From: Phytophthora colocasiae | Lineage: Eukaryota > Oomycota > Peronosporomycetes > Peronosporales > Peronosporaceae | Direction of reading: 5' to 3' | DNA: 64,000 bases | NCBI GenBank assembly: GCA_018806915.1 | Contig: JAGKQI010000053.1 | Span: forward strand, 372,001-436,000 | Shown here: in pieces, positions 32,267-43,100 of the stretch | Position numbering within the stretch: the stretch's first letter is position 1 | Layout of the letters: each line of letters starts with the position of its first letter | Notes under the pieces: generated by a model | The model's database searches: none | The model's input: the letters and a program-made list of their open reading frames with translations, nothing else | What the model was told of the DNA's origin: nothing | Made by a program: the position numbers and the translations under genes

Positions 32267-33708
32267 AGTGGAGCGGATCTGGCCAAAATCTGGTTGAGGC
32301 CGATCGCGATCGCCACTTGCGCCCAGACACCGACTAACGGAGGGGGTCCCCCGATGATCCGTGATCTTGCTGCGTGTAGTGTTCACCTTGTGTACCCGTC
32401 GGTAGGCGGGTTACGCTCTTCCAGGTGACTTCTGAAGATGTCTTGGGACGAGAAGAATGTCTTGGGTGACGCAGGGGTGATGAGATAGCGTGGGAATACT
32501 TCACTCTACCTCGGAGGGGTTGATCCGGGTCGTGGGCGAGTTCTCGAGCCTTGATCCGGTCGCCTGGTCTTCGATCCAGGTCTTCCAAAGGTCCAATGTT
32601 GGGGATCTGATCCCTTCCTTTGCGATGCTTGCCGCTTCCTATAGCGGGTGTCTTGATGGGTTGAGAGTCGACGAGATCGTCAGGCCAAGCAGCCAATTCC
32701 TTCCGATCCGTAGTTCGCACGTAAAGGATAGATCACTAGATAGGGTAAAACTGGCCAATGTATTATCCAGTTATAACCTCTATACTAGATCTCTTCTCCT
32801 TACCTTCTTGATGCTGGTGGGCCAATGTAATTCCCGGTTCCAGTCTTGGATGAAGGCACTTGTGAGGTCCAGAGCAAATTCGATTCTGTTTATGGTTATT
32901 CCTATGTCTACTAGTCCCATCCTCATCTGCTATCCTACGATCACCTGACATCCGGCTACACAACTGCTCCTCCGATCCTCGATCTCGATCCCACCTAACC
33001 CTTGATCGCGATCTCGATCACCGATCTCGATCTCGATTGGCAGTCTTGATCAGCTGCTCTGAACAGTAGCCTTGACCGTAGCCTTGATCGGCCAGCTTGA
33101 ACAATGGTCCTGATCGGCAATCTTCTCACTTTATCTCGTATCTCCGCACCACCGATATTTTAAGATCGCGATCTCCCTGCACTTGAGCATCGCTCCCCCG
33201 TGCGACTGATGCTGCCGCCATTGTTCGAACCAGAAATCACCTCTTGGGATGACCTCCGCATGACTGCTTCCTTGGGTACTCTTCGAATCTCCTTCGGCTT
33301 AACACGGTGTGTAGCGTCACTGATCTTGTGCGATTCACACTGATCGTTGGATATCGGCCCCCTTTTCGGCGGCGTCTCACGATCAGGTCGTCGTCGGTCC
33401 ACAGCAGATCGTGCCTGTCCCGATCTGCCGCTGCTTTGGTCTCCGCCTCCCTGGGGCTGAGCCACTACGTGAGACCTTACGGCGGGGCTCTCTGATCGCT
33501 TAGTCTCACTCGACCAAGACGCCATCCATTATCCACTTGCGGAGAGATCAAGACGATTATTGACCCGGGTCCATTCGTCAGCCGTCATTCGCGCAATCTG
33601 GGGTCATCAACCGGTATCTTGCCACGCCAGAGGCCCCTGTCGCTTGATCCGACTCTCTCTGGGCCTGACGTTGCCTTTTCTCGGATTTCTTATTCGCGCT
33701 TCACCACA
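32267..33708 (-). repeat. 3' LTR of element E
   Basis: Reverse complement of the A-type LTR: it starts TGTAGTGGAGC (one change from the TGTGGTGGAGC seen in the D LTR) and ends TTCACCACA at 33708. It carries a small insertion near 33620-33640 relative to A. The polypurine tract, read on the minus strand, adjoins at 33709-33721. Confidence 0.9.
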
Positions 33709-33833
33709 TCCGCCCCCAGCCTGCAAGTTGGTCCGTCTCGGTCCACTTCAGGTCTAATTCTCCAATCTTCTGTCCAAGGCACAAGTAACCCAACTGCACC
33801 TCGACCACCATCACCCGAGTTTCTCCGGCCTCC

Positions 33834-36399
33834 ATGAGTCAACAAGGAAGTGATCCTGGGAGCGATTATCTGCCCACACCTCCTGACTCCCCAAGATCTC
33901 CTGACGGTCCACCATCTCCCCACTCCGACATCTCGCGACGTTCGTCAGGTCCGGTTCCAGACCCAGCGCGCCCGACGAGACCGGGCCCTTGCCGGGCGAC
34001 CCAGGGCGGGATCGCCTGGTGCACGAACGTGATCAGTTGAGCCGTGACGTCATGGAGCTTCGGGCTCATGTTGACGCCATGGAGCGGTTCCGGGCGGATC
34101 AACAGGACGAGATCGCACGCCTGGGAGGAAGCCTCTGATCTCGGCGGATTGCGCGTGCCGATTCACCAGCTCCGATCGGAACGCGACGAGTTCGCGCGGC
34201 GTCTCAACTCTGCCCAGGCGGACCTAGATCGAGCCACAGAGGACCGGGATCGTTTGACTGACGAGATGGAACAAGCTACTAACGAGATCCAAGATCTCTA
34301 GGCGGAAGCCCGGATCCATGCTTGCGATCTGGCTGAGGCGAAGCAAGACTCCGTCACCGCCAAGGCCAGCTACAACCGGATCTCGGCTGATCTTGCGCAT
34401 CTCCAACTGGATTCCAGCCCCACGCCTTCGACCGGGGCTCCCACCCGATTGGCCCTGGCTGAGCGAGATCGAGCCTTGGCGGACTTCGCCCGAGCGACCT
34501 CTTCCTGACCAACATTGGTGCCGAACGCGACCGGACCATCGATCAACTCGTCCACGCTAACTCTGAACTGAACCGTGTCACCTCGGAGCGGGATCGCCTA
34601 CTCGTGGAACGCGACCAAGCGCTCGCCGATCGCGACCGAGCGCAGACGGATCTCAGCACCGAGCGATAGCGGTCCACTCGTCTAGGTACGCATGTAGTCT
34701 AGATCTCTCTCCACCTGATCACGATCACTCATATTCTGTTCGTCGTAGAGGATGATCTGATCGGTACACATGCCGAAGTGCAGGAGTTAGAAGCGAGACT
34801 TCAAGCATTGCAGGATAACTACGATCAGGCAGAAGATGACGTATGGGCGACTACCAACGTCCTGACGTAAATCAAATGGTTTCTCGGCTCCGCGCCGCTC
34901 AAGATGAACGGGGGGTCAAACGCGCTCTCAGTCCGCCCCCATCTCGCTACATCGCCCCCGCACAAGGCTTCGCGGACGGAGCCTCCCCCGACCGATCACG
35001 ATGCGACCACACCCGACGTTCCCGCTGGAGACCAACCTGGTGGCCAGGCCCAGGCGACCGAGCCCGAAGAGAAGAGCGAGGAAGGCCCAGACCCCTTCGA
35101 TCTGGGTTCTGAACCCGCGATCCCGACTGGGCCGGATGCGGAGGAAACAGATCGCACCCAGGCCACCTCGCAAGTGACCGTGGAAACACCTCCCCCGAAG
35201 AAGGGCGGCTCGAATCGGTCTAAACGCAAACCCGATCCGGAGCATGACGACGACGAAGAGGATTCTGGCGCTGGATCCGACGACGCTCTTCGGATTATGA
35301 CACTCCGATCACTGTCGTGGCACCGCCGGCATGGGAATCCTCCTCCGGCGTCCGGTGATCAAGGGGGGCCTGCTCCTCAGACGCCTCCGGCGCAGCCGAC
35401 ACCTCCGGGGGGTGGTTCTCCACAAACCCCGATCACTTCTCCTCAGGGATCTCCGAGGGGTAGTCCAGCCGGCGGGAGCCCCCCTGGTGGGGGATCTCCG
35501 GGTGGCGGCTCTCCTGGTGGCTCGCCGCGCCCCCAGCTGAACCCTCCTCTGTTCGCGATCAGCTCGTCTATTCCCGGGTATGCGAATGTCCGGCAGTTCG
35601 CGGCTGGTGATGTCTTCCTGTGGGATCCGCTCTTCGTCGGAACGTTGGCGATCGTCGGTATGATTCTCTCCACGCTGTCCAAGAGGTTGCTGCTACCCCC
35701 CCCCCCCCCTTCGGATTCCTCTACCCAGGGAGATCTCCGGCTAACCGACCCCCCCGAGCTGGGGTCGGTTGGTTAGCCAACCTGATCACTGGGCCCAACG
35801 TGCGGGCCCTACTTGCTACCCGACCTTGGGAGGCGCTCCGCAACCGACCGGCCCCCCTCACCTTCGATCTCGGTCTACATCGTCGTGCTGGAACTCCGCT
35901 GGGGCAGATCGCGGATGCCTACGCCACTTACGAGTCAGACCACCTGCAGGCCTACTGGGAATCGACCCATTATCTCGAGATCACGAAGGCGATGTATGAA
36001 GCCGACCCTGATCTTCATCGGTACTACCTCGAGCGTCGGCAACGTCGTAGCCGCACCGGAGAACGTTGGCGGCAACTGTTGGAGCGATTCCTGCCCATGA
36101 TGCGTGCGATGTGGGCGGACATCGATCTTCTGCTCGATCCCTACTTCCTGCACTTCCCCACTATCCGTGATCGGGTATACTGGTATCCCGGATCGGTCTC
36201 CCGAATGGCCAACCTGGCCCAGCCGACTCTGAACCGACCGGAGCCCACCGATCTGATCTCCGCGTTGGCAGAATGCGATCAAGAGGACCTTTGGCGTAAC
36301 CATTACCGCGATCGGCCGGCAGATCACCCGTCTCGGCAGATCCCACGGCTCGAAAACAAGTTTAACCCGCCGGCTCCTACACCTCCTGGGGCTCCTTGA
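33834..36399 (+). pseudogene. antisense ORF (aORF) of element E
   Basis: This is the inverted counterpart of 27488-30058, with the same start (MSQQGSDPGS), coiled coils, acidic/Pro-Gly-rich middle and C-terminal domain. In this copy the C-terminal domain is open from about 35770 to the stop at 36397-36399. It includes HYLEITKAMYEADPDLHRYY, MWADIDLLLDPYFLHF and RVYWYPGSVSRMANLAQP. Frame breaks occur near 34040, 34300, 34505 and in the C-run near 35696-35709. No known family was recognised. The ATG is 125 bp inside the LTR. Confidence 0.7.
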
Positions 36400-36774
36400 T
36401 CTCGCGATCTCGGCCAGTCCGGAGGTGATCAGCCGAACCTGGAGTCGATCAGTACGTCTACAGATTCTTCATCACGATCCGGTGCCTCACCGCGCGATCC
36501 CGATTCCAGCTTAACTTCCGTTCAATCCCACGTAATTTTCTCCAACTTCAAAGATCAGCGTTCATCTCCATACTTGCTCCACAGTTTCGATCCCACTTAG
36601 CATCCTCGAAATCTCCATATCTTCCTTCCAATCACTCCGGTTTCACATGCATATACAAGAAAAATATAAAATCTCCACGAAAAATATAAAATCTCCACAT
36701 CCGATCCAGATAGACATCCAGATCAGCATCCGCGATCTCGGCGTTATGGCCCGGTCACGTCGCCCTCTCCGCGT
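36400..36774. other. intergenic segment between aORF and pol of element E
   Basis: Convergent, non-coding and AT-rich in the middle (36655-36700), with two AAAATATAAAATCTCCAC-like units. It mirrors 27119-27487 of A. Confidence 0.6.
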
Positions 36775-38190
36775 CTACACCTCTTCGTGCGACTGCATCA
36801 CGCCAAACCGATTTCGGTTAGCATGATCACGTAGGAACGCGCTCAGTATGGCTCCACAGTTAAGATCAGCTTCGTCGACCCAAGTTGGCTCATCATAACC
36901 GACCCAGCGCACCAGGAATTCACGATAGATCCGGCCGTAGCGAGTCCGTTTCCCACTTCGCATGTCCGAGATCCGTTCGACCTCGTACTCATCGGCATCC
37001 AGATCTGGGACCCAACTGTCCTCCGGAAGGAGGATCTCATCGAAATCCAGCCGATCTGCTTCATCCACAGTCAACTCGATCCGCGGTCGATCCGGAAAAT
37101 TCCGCACCAGCTTTAGCTTAGAAACATGGACCACTGGGAAGATATGGTAATTAGATCCCGCGATCTCCAGCTTGATCGTGAATTCGTTGAGCTTCTCTGC
37201 AACACGGAACGGGCCGTGCCAAAGGTGAGCGAGTTTACGTGCATACCCTTCCTTCACACGATCTAGGTATAGCCAAACTCGTGATCCAGCTTCGATCTGA
37301 TGCGGATCGACATCCTCATTGTGCCGATCAGCTCGGTCTGCGATCGCCTCTCGCAGCTTAGCGTTGACCTGTTCTCTCGACTGCTGGTAGTATCTCTGAA
37401 CGCGATATCTCCACCGTCTTGGATCACGGTCATGGCGCCTGGTCGACCCGATCGGGATCGTCGCTTCCAACGTCGATCTCGGATCCCATCCGTGTACCAA
37501 ATAGTGAGGAGTGTCTCCCCGAACCCGATCGTGAGCCGTGTTAATAGCGAAAGTTAATCTCTCCGCGTATTCATCCCAGTCCTTTTGATCGAGATCTTGA
37601 ACATACATCTTGATCGCCCTAGTGGCTGTTTGCACCATCCGTTCCGCAGTCCCATTGGCCTGTGGTCGGTAGGCCATCGCCGCCCGTTGTCGCTGCCCCA
37701 GGATCCTATTGAACGATCTGAAGAAGTCGGACATGAAGCCCGGTTCTCGATCGTGCCTGATCATCTCGCTAGCACCAAATCTGCGGAACACGCATTCTTC
37801 ATAAGATTCCGCGACGGTCTGGGCCGATCGGGAGGAACTAGCCTTTGCGATCACATATCCCGTGAACAGATCTACCCAGATCAGTAGTTCAGTGTTGCCT
37901 TTGTTGGATCTGGGCAGAGAGGGTATGTGATCCATCGCTATGATCTGGAATGGGTATGTCGCTTGCAGATTCCCAGGCGACTCGCCCCGGATCGTGGGTC
38001 TCCCCTTTCCGGTCTCACAGTCTACACACTCGCCTACGTATCGCTGCACGCTCCGATATAATCCCCTCCAGTGGAAATGATCTCGGATCCGCTGATAAGT
38101 GCGTCCGATCCCCTGATGTCCCCCTTCCAGAGTCGTATGGTAGTGGTGGAGGACATCCTGCTGTAGCGTTTCTGGAACTACAAGTCTCAT
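36775..38190 (-). CDS. integrase with chromodomain of element E
   Basis: This 471-residue frame has the zinc-binding HHCC head (HHYHTTLEGGHQGIG with CVDC at residues about 55-58). The DDE core has D87 (AMDHIPSLP), D147 (RHDREPGF) and E183 (QANGTAERM), giving D-59-D-35-E. The C-terminal part is basic, followed by a chromodomain-like end (FLVRWVGYDEPTWVDE). The methionine at 38190 is convenient rather than proven: the frame is continuous with the RNase H upstream except for one TGA (38215-38217). It is nearly identical to the integrase of B. Confidence 0.9.
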   Translation of the reverse strand: MRLVVPETLQQDVLHHYHTTLEGGHQGIGRTYQRIRDHFHWRGLYRSVQRYVGECVDCETGKGRPTIRGESPGNLQATYPFQIIAMDHIPSLPRSNKGNTELLIWVDLFTGYVIAKASSSRSAQTVAESYEECVFRRFGASEMIRHDREPGFMSDFFRSFNRILGQRQRAAMAYRPQANGTAERMVQTATRAIKMYVQDLDQKDWDEYAERLTFAINTAHDRVRGDTPHYLVHGWDPRSTLEATIPIGSTRRHDRDPRRWRYRVQRYYQQSREQVNAKLREAIADRADRHNEDVDPHQIEAGSRVWLYLDRVKEGYARKLAHLWHGPFRVAEKLNEFTIKLEIAGSNYHIFPVVHVSKLKLVRNFPDRPRIELTVDEADRLDFDEILLPEDSWVPDLDADEYEVERISDMRSGKRTRYGRIYREFLVRWVGYDEPTWVDEADLNCGAILSAFLRDHANRNRFGVMQSHEEV

Positions 38191-38214
38191 CAGGCGATCG
38201 CGATCACCACTTGA

Positions 38215-39177
38215 TCACGGCCCTGGTGGACAGTAAAACAGCAGATCTTGTTCATCTACCTCGTACTCGGAGGCGATCTTGGCGTAGGATCCGGATTCGG
38301 CTCGAGTAAGATCCGCGATCTGCCCAGCCAGGTACTTCTTTAGTCCTGCGATCCAGACCTCCTCGTCCTGGGCTCGCCTGATCCGATCAACCCGCATCTC
38401 CCGGATTAGTTCCTCTCGCAGGACAGCGGCACCAGGTCGCGCTCGGGCTGCACGCGTGGCTACAGCCGACACTTGCACAGTTCGATCTTCAACTCGAGGG
38501 GCCAACACCTCATCAAGTCGATTCAAGGTGATCAGATCGCATCGATCTGCCTCATCGTGGACCTCGATCCCGCTTCCTCGTTGCAGCGCGGCACTCGCCA
38601 GGCTATCTGCACTCCCATTCCAGTCTCTCTTCACATGGACAAGCTCGTGATCTCCCCAATTCCGCAAATGATCCAGCACTTTCTGTTTCAGTAACGTCAA
38701 TCCTGGCGCCTTACAGTCGATCTCGCCCCGGACTTGTCGGATCACTAGGTTCGAATCGCCACAAATGACCAAACGGCGGCGTTCTAACTGTGCGATCATG
38801 CCAAAACCTAGCAAGAGTCCACGGTATTCCGCTTCATTGACAGTAAGACTCTCCGCATAGTCTGATCTAGCCTTGATCACTTTCCACTCCGGCAAACTCC
38901 ACACGATCGCGCCGAAAGCGCCTCCTCCTCGTTTCACGCGTGCCAATCCGTCGAAACTTATAACCCACAGCTCCTCATCCGGGTCTACGGTGGGGATCGG
39001 CATCTGGATCCGACGTTTTGGTTCCTTTCGAGGCGCGATCGCGATCAGGGCTTCATCGATCTCCGATCTGGGCGTTATGTTAGCTGCGATCGCCCCCAGT
39101 ATTTCATCCTCTCCCTTCGTACACTTCGTGATCTCGAGTGTCCATGGGGATAGAAGAGCAGACCATTGTCCCAGACG
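38215..39177 (-). pseudogene. second (archaeal-type) RNase H of element E
   Basis: Downstream of the gypsy RNase H is a complete second RNase H with the acidic DEDD-type residues in ISFDGLARVKRGGGAFGA, TVNEAEYRGLLLGFG, VICGDSNLVIRQVRGE and DWNGSADSLASAAL. It ends at an in-frame TGA just before integrase. The right end at 39177 is where F is inserted; the frame resumes at 45471-45684 with the gypsy RNase H once F and one AGACG are removed. Second RNases H of this kind are known, to my memory, from plant and oomycete gypsy elements. Confidence 0.85.
39173..39177. repeat. target site duplication AGACG of F (right copy 45466-45470)
   Basis: AGACG precedes the 5' LTR and follows the 3' LTR of F; E pol reads through without F and one copy. 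Confidence 0.93.
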
Positions 39178-39687
39178 TGTGACGGAATGCTGTCGATAGC
39201 ACTCCGTCAGCATTGAAGTGCAAGTTGATGCACTGTAGTGCAATCTACATATCTCTACATGTACCCACTTTGTGATTGGCTAAAACTAGATTCTGGTAAT
39301 ATGCCATTGTGGTTTACGCCATTCAGCTGAGACATTGAGAGAGTCTCATTGGCTGAAATTCGAGAAGGTTCTCGAAGCTTGATTATGGGACGCCCAGGAG
39401 TCAAGTCAACATTGCTACGTGGAAGTTTATAGGAAAATCATTGGTAGATAGCCAAATCAGAAGATAGGAAAAGATAGGCTCTAGGATACACTCTACTGGA
39501 TTTTTGAGAGAGCTCTGTGAGCCACCAGTTAGCTTAGGACCGTAAGAGCCTTCCTCATTTCAATTCACTTTTCAATTTACCAACAACCTCTCAGTGGCCC
39601 ACCAACTGGTCACGCCTCCCTGGGTCTTCGCTCCGCCGTCCAAGTCCGGCCTCCGCTTCCTCGCCCCCGCGCGCCTACTGTGTTACA
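39178..39687 (+). repeat. 5' LTR of F
   Basis: It runs TGTGACGGAATGC to CTGTGTTACA. The first 33 bp contain an inverted repeat (GACGGAATGCTG/CAGCATT-like, around GATAGCACTCC). Confidence 0.95.
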
Positions 39688-40121
39688 TAGTAGCGCTTGT
39701 CGGGTCAAGCTTCGCTCCATCGTCCAAGGTCGGGTCTCTCGTGGGCGGCATAGCCAGAAGCGAGTAGATCCTTGGCTATTAGCACCAGCCAATTGCTGGG
39801 GAAGTGCTAGGCCTAAAGGGGTCCCTTTTGGGTTGTCTTTGGGAGAGTTCGTGCCCATCACAGGTCAGGGAATCAACTTTGAAAGGTTGGTATATCTCTG
39901 CCTAGTGCACGTAACTCTTTGGTCGCTACTAGAAGCCGGTTCAGTGCTTGGAACGCTCTTAAGTGCAGCTTTTATTTCCATCGCTCCCCGGTAGCTTCCA
40001 ATTTACCCTTTCTTTTGGTGTTTGGGTCGGTACAAGCCGAACCACTCCCATTTTCTCCTTCTTTTCATTGGGTTTTTGGGTTTTATTGGATTGAGTTCGT
40101 GCTACGAAAAGTCCACTCGAA
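39688..40121 (+). other. leader of F with possible primer site
   Basis: 434 bp without a supported gene. Directly after the LTR it reads TAGTAGCGCTTGTCGGG; this is one base from TGGTAGCGC, the start of an initiator-Met type primer site, but the expected TGG is absent, so the primer is uncertain. Confidence 0.45.
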
Positions 40122-43100
40122 ATGTCATCTACACGTGGTAGATCGAGTGAGCGCGACTCTCCAAACCCGCGTCCACGTAGAACGCCTCGAACGACTGCCA
40201 GGACGGCTCCTAATTTACTCCAGGGCCAACCGCAGGCAACAGCCAGGACGGCACCTGATTCACACCAGGGCCAACCGCAGGCAACCGCTAGGACGGCTCC
40301 TATTTCACAGAGCCAACCGCAAGCAACGGCTAGGACGGCTTCTGATCCACAGGGCCAACCGCAACCAACGGCTAGGACGACTCCTGATCCACAGGGTCAA
40401 CCGCAAGCTACGAATATGTCGTCGGGACAAGCAGGCGCAGCATCAGACACGATGTCGATGCAACAGCTGTTAGTTTACTTAACGCAGCAGCAACAGTCAT
40501 ACCAAGCCCAGATGCAAACCCAGCTGCAAGCACAGATGCAGCAGGCCAACGCAAGATTCGAATATCTAGTTGCGTCCAGGGGTGAGCAGAGAAAGAAGGA
40601 TCCGCCTATGTATGAAGGCAAATACGGCGAAGATATTGAGTTATGGATCTTCGCCACCGAGCAGTATTACGCAAGCCGACGCGGGTTGATGGAGGCAGAT
40701 ACATCGGATTTTGTGACGATGATCTCCAGCAACTTAGGCAAGTCAGTGCTGAATTGGTATCGCGCGTTTATCGCAGAGTGTGAGGGTACGAACGTACAGC
40801 CCACATGGTCGCTCTTCAAGGGAAGACTTCGCACTCGTTTCAGGCCGAAGGACTTCGAATATGATCTTCGCGAGAGGATGTTTCGTCTCAAACAGAATGA
40901 GACCATCCATGATTACGTCTCCAAGTTTCAAGACTTGCTATCACAGACAGAGTTGTCTATCAGCGAGATGGAGAAGCGTTTCTTCTTTCAGAACGGTTTG
41001 CGAGAGGAGACAGCGAGGAAGATCAAGGAAGAGAGTCCTTCAACACTGCAAGATGCCATTGAGATTGCGTCGAATTTTGAGTTTGCGCACTACTCGGGAA
41101 AACCCTCTAGAGCTCCTGCGAAAGGTTCGCAAGGATCGTCAAGCTCGGGGCATCGTGCGTCTAAGTCGAAGCAGAATTCAAAGAGCTCCGACAAGAAGAA
41201 AGGCAAGAGCGATTATTGGAAAAAGACAGCTACGTGCAGAAACTGTGGCAAGTTTGGCCACATTTCTCCAGATTGTACTCAGCCAAAACGTACTGAAGCC
41301 AATCGGTACATGCAGGGCGCAGTGTATGCGATCCTAGAGGCTGAAGCTCGAGCATTCAAGACGGATGACCAAGAGAGGCCCGTCTCGATATTCATCGACA
41401 ACGGCAGTAGCCTGAATGGCGTAACTGAGGAGTTGGTGAAGAAGCTTGAGTTGGATGTCACTGAAGGTGACATGATGCAAGTTGATCTCGGTTATGATCA
41501 AGTTGTGCATCGTCCACGTCGGACTGTAGAGATGTCTCTGCAGTTACCAGGGTTTCCTTTGACAACGGGAACATTCCAAGTCATGCCAGTTCCTGAAGGA
41601 AAGGATGTTGTTTTGGGCATGATGTGGCTGCGGGAGCAGAACCCTGATATCGACTGGAATACTGGACAGATTGCACCTCGCATCAAGGTGGAGAACACGC
41701 AGACTGTGAAGTTGAGACTGCCGAAGACTCGTCCAGCCCGTTGGGTGGCAGGACAACGCCGCGCCAGAGTTGCGCAGGCCCGTGAGATCTTCAATTACTA
41801 TCGGCAGCATGGCCACAACGGCCAATTTGGGCGAACGAAGATTATTTCGTCCAAACAGTTCCAGCAGATGTTGCGTAGGGACAAGGATATTGAGGCAGTG
41901 TTTGTCATCAATCCGCATGATTCGGAGAAGGCTGAACGCTTCAAGAGTCAAGGATGGGACGCTCTCAAGGATAATCCGGCGTATGAGACGCTACTGAAGT
42001 ATGCGGATACGGTTTTCCGTACGGAACTTCCGAATGAGACACCGCCAGTACGGGAAGGAATTGAGCACGAGATTTTGCTCAAACCCGGTACTAAACCGAT
42101 TTCGGTCAAACAATGGCGCCAAAGTTCTGATCAGAGGAAAACGATTCAGGAATGGACCAAAGAGATGGTTCAGGCTGGCATCATTCGACCGAGTACGTCA
42201 GCATTTTGTGCACCGACTTTCTGTGTGAAGAAACCAGTCGGATGGCGTATTGTGCACGATTATCGTCTATTGAACTTGGCGACGATTTTACCAGCTATTC
42301 CTATGCCTCGCAAGGAAGATACCTTTGATGCGATGGCCGGTAGCTATTGGTATTCGTGCATGGACTTACTTTGGGGTTATTACCAAGTGAAGTTACGAGA
42401 AGCAGATATACCTTTCACTGCTTTCTCGACCCCAGATGGTCTATTTGAATATCTCGTCACACCCATGGGGCTCAGTGGTAGCCCAGGAACCTTTAATCGA
42501 CTGCTGCAAAAGGTTTTCATGGATTTGAGTGATGTGGCGAAGATTTACTTCGATGATATCTACGTATACACGAAGGGTGAAGATGTGAACGACCACATCG
42601 CAGCACTGGACAGGGTATTGAAGCGATGTGAAGAGCAGAAGCTCTACATCAAACTGTCCAAATGCCAATTTTGTGTGGATGAGATTCCATGCTTAGGCGA
42701 CTTTGTCGGACGCAAGGGCGTTCGTATGGACCCAGATAAGGTGAAGATTATCGCCGAGTGGCCAGTCCCCAAGACCAAGAAGCAAATGGAGAGCTTCCTG
42801 GGGACAACGGTTTATGTTTCGAGATTTTGCAAGGATTTCGCGCAGTTTGCAGGTCCTTTGCATGAATGTATCAAGGGAAAACGTTCTCGTGATGCTATCG
42901 AACTCGATGAGAACCAATTACGCTGTTTTGACGAGCTTAAGAAGCGCTTGTCATCACCTCCGGTTCTCAGTCTTCCTGATTTCTCCAAACCTTTCGGAAT
43001 TCGGATGGACGCCTCAAATTTCGCAATTGGGGGAGTCTTATTTCAAAAGGAGGGAGGGTTGGAACATCCAATAGCCTATACGGGCAGAAAGATGAAGCCA

